A DNA stretch of 64,000 nt. Origin: G963676655 sp963678305. GTDB lineage: Bacteria > Verrucomicrobiota > Lentisphaeria > Victivallales > Victivallaceae. Each line of letters opens with the position of its first letter. Position 1 is the stretch's first letter. The notes below the pieces were generated by a model. The model was not told the DNA's origin and made no database searches. It saw only the letters and a list, made by a program, of their open reading frames with translations. The translations under genes and the position numbers were made by a program. The stretch covers positions 248,001 to 312,000 of the forward strand of contig CAXXVV010000015.1 of NCBI GenBank assembly GCA_963678305.2, in the 5' to 3' direction. Positions 63,480-64,000 of the stretch are shown here, piece after piece.

Positions 63480-64000
63480 ATGAAGATTGTATTTATTGGC
63501 GCGGGGAGCGGATTCGGGGCTAAAACCGTAGTGGATATTCTTTCCTTTCCCGAATTAAGGGACTGCGAACTGGTTTTGGTCGATATTAATCGTGAACACC
63601 TTGACCCGGTATTGAAATATTCTCAAATGATCAATGAACATTTCGCCGGAACCGCAAAAATATCCGGATATCTGGATTGGCGCGATGGCGTCCTTGATGG
63701 CGCGGATTACGTTATTACCGCCTTTTCTCAAGGGGGGCCCGGTTATGTCGGGGTGCCATATCACTATGAGATCTGCGTGCCGCAGGAATACAATATCTTT
63801 CAGAATGTCGGCGATACCGTCGGCATTGGCGGTGTGCTGAGGACAATGCGCACCGGCCCGGAATTGTTGGCAATCGGGCAGGATATGGAAAAACGTTGTC
63901 CCGGCGCCTGGCTGCTGAACTATGTCAATCCGATGTCCATGCTGACCAGGATTCTCAACAAATCCTGCCCGAATATCCATGTGGTCGGACTGTGTCACAA
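63480..64000 (+). CDS. GH4-family glycosidase (alpha-galactosidase/alpha-glucosidase type), 5' part
   Basis: The frame opens at the ATG at 63480 (AAAAGGAAT upstream) and leaves the window after 173 codons. The NAD-binding start MKIVFIGAGSGFGAKTVVD and LVDINREHL, the VITAFSQGGPGYVGVP loop, NVGDTVGIGGVLRTMRTGPE and NYVNPMSML are typical of GH4, ending at GLCHK, the expected Mn2+-binding Cys-His region. GH4 enzymes use NAD+ and Mn2+ in a redox mechanism in the cytoplasm. Sugar specificity (galactoside, glucoside or galacturonide) cannot be read from this part. Confidence 0.93.
   Translation, partial: MKIVFIGAGSGFGAKTVVDILSFPELRDCELVLVDINREHLDPVLKYSQMINEHFAGTAKISGYLDWRDGVLDGADYVITAFSQGGPGYVGVPYHYEICVPQEYNIFQNVGDTVGIGGVLRTMRTGPELLAIGQDMEKRCPGAWLLNYVNPMSMLTRILNKSCPNIHVVGLCH

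Overview
The window looks like a chromosomal segment of a free-living or gut-associated member of the Lentisphaerota (Victivallales type). This is an inference from content: three DUF1559-like prepilin proteins with the FTLIELLVVIAI helix, many secreted carbohydrate-active proteins (GH28, GH4, DUF4838, heparinase-like lyase, sialate O-acetylesterases), chimeric GntR/LacI regulators, AraC regulators and a corrinoid-type URO-D protein, all in a moderate-GC genome. No rRNA, tRNA, CRISPR array or prophage was recognised.

Layout. 1-5.9 kb: an AraC regulator divergent from a prepilin-like gene, a 1077-residue secreted protein and a GH28 gene cut by the window edge. 5.9-8.2 kb: URO-D-family protein divergent from a second AraC regulator. 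8.3-11.0 kb: a coupled operon encoding a TetR-Rnk fusion, a free Rnk-like protein and a USP-EIIA fusion. 11.2-12.2 kb: a GC-rich RAYT transposase. 12.2-14.9 kb: gdhA divergent from an archaeal-type NrpR regulator, with palindromes between them. 15-18.5 kb: small membrane protein, C45-family hydrolase, alpha/beta hydrolase. 18.6-22.8 kb: argG, Nramp-like transporter, orphan LolD-type ATPase and ispH in one tight operon.

23-33.3 kb holds two further regulator/prepilin/secreted-enzyme loci: GntR-LacI, prepilin, DUF4838 protein; and GntR-LacI divergent from M14 peptidase, prepilin, heparinase-like lyase. 33.8-39 kb carries two paralogous secreted coiled-coil proteins, a GspF-N/PH-like fusion and a hypothetical protein. 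39-43.1 kb: aroF/G-type DAHP synthase, a heptamer-repeat-bounded four-helix-bundle gene, then metX-metW-aat. 43.2-50.9 kb: four consecutive secreted proteins (esterase, stand-alone module, 5'-nucleotidase, esterase) that end in the same ~200-residue module. 51.5-55.5 kb: PH-like membrane protein and secreted proteins of unknown function. 56.6-58.8 kb: EIIA-CBS regulator and an ArsB/NhaD-type transporter. 59.4-62.9 kb: M48 protease and B12-type radical SAM enzyme. The window ends inside a GH4 gene.

The most distinctive signals are: (i) three MITE-like elements with terminal inverted repeats and a covarying hairpin, each ending about 30 bp before a start codon in the gene's own orientation; (ii) the TetR-Rnk fusion, with identical 21-bp sites on both sides of its promoter; (iii) NrpR with GGCA-N6-TGCC palindromes in front of gdhA; (iv) the shared C-terminal module of four neighbouring secreted proteins; (v) prepilin genes placed directly 5' of secreted enzymes in three loci.
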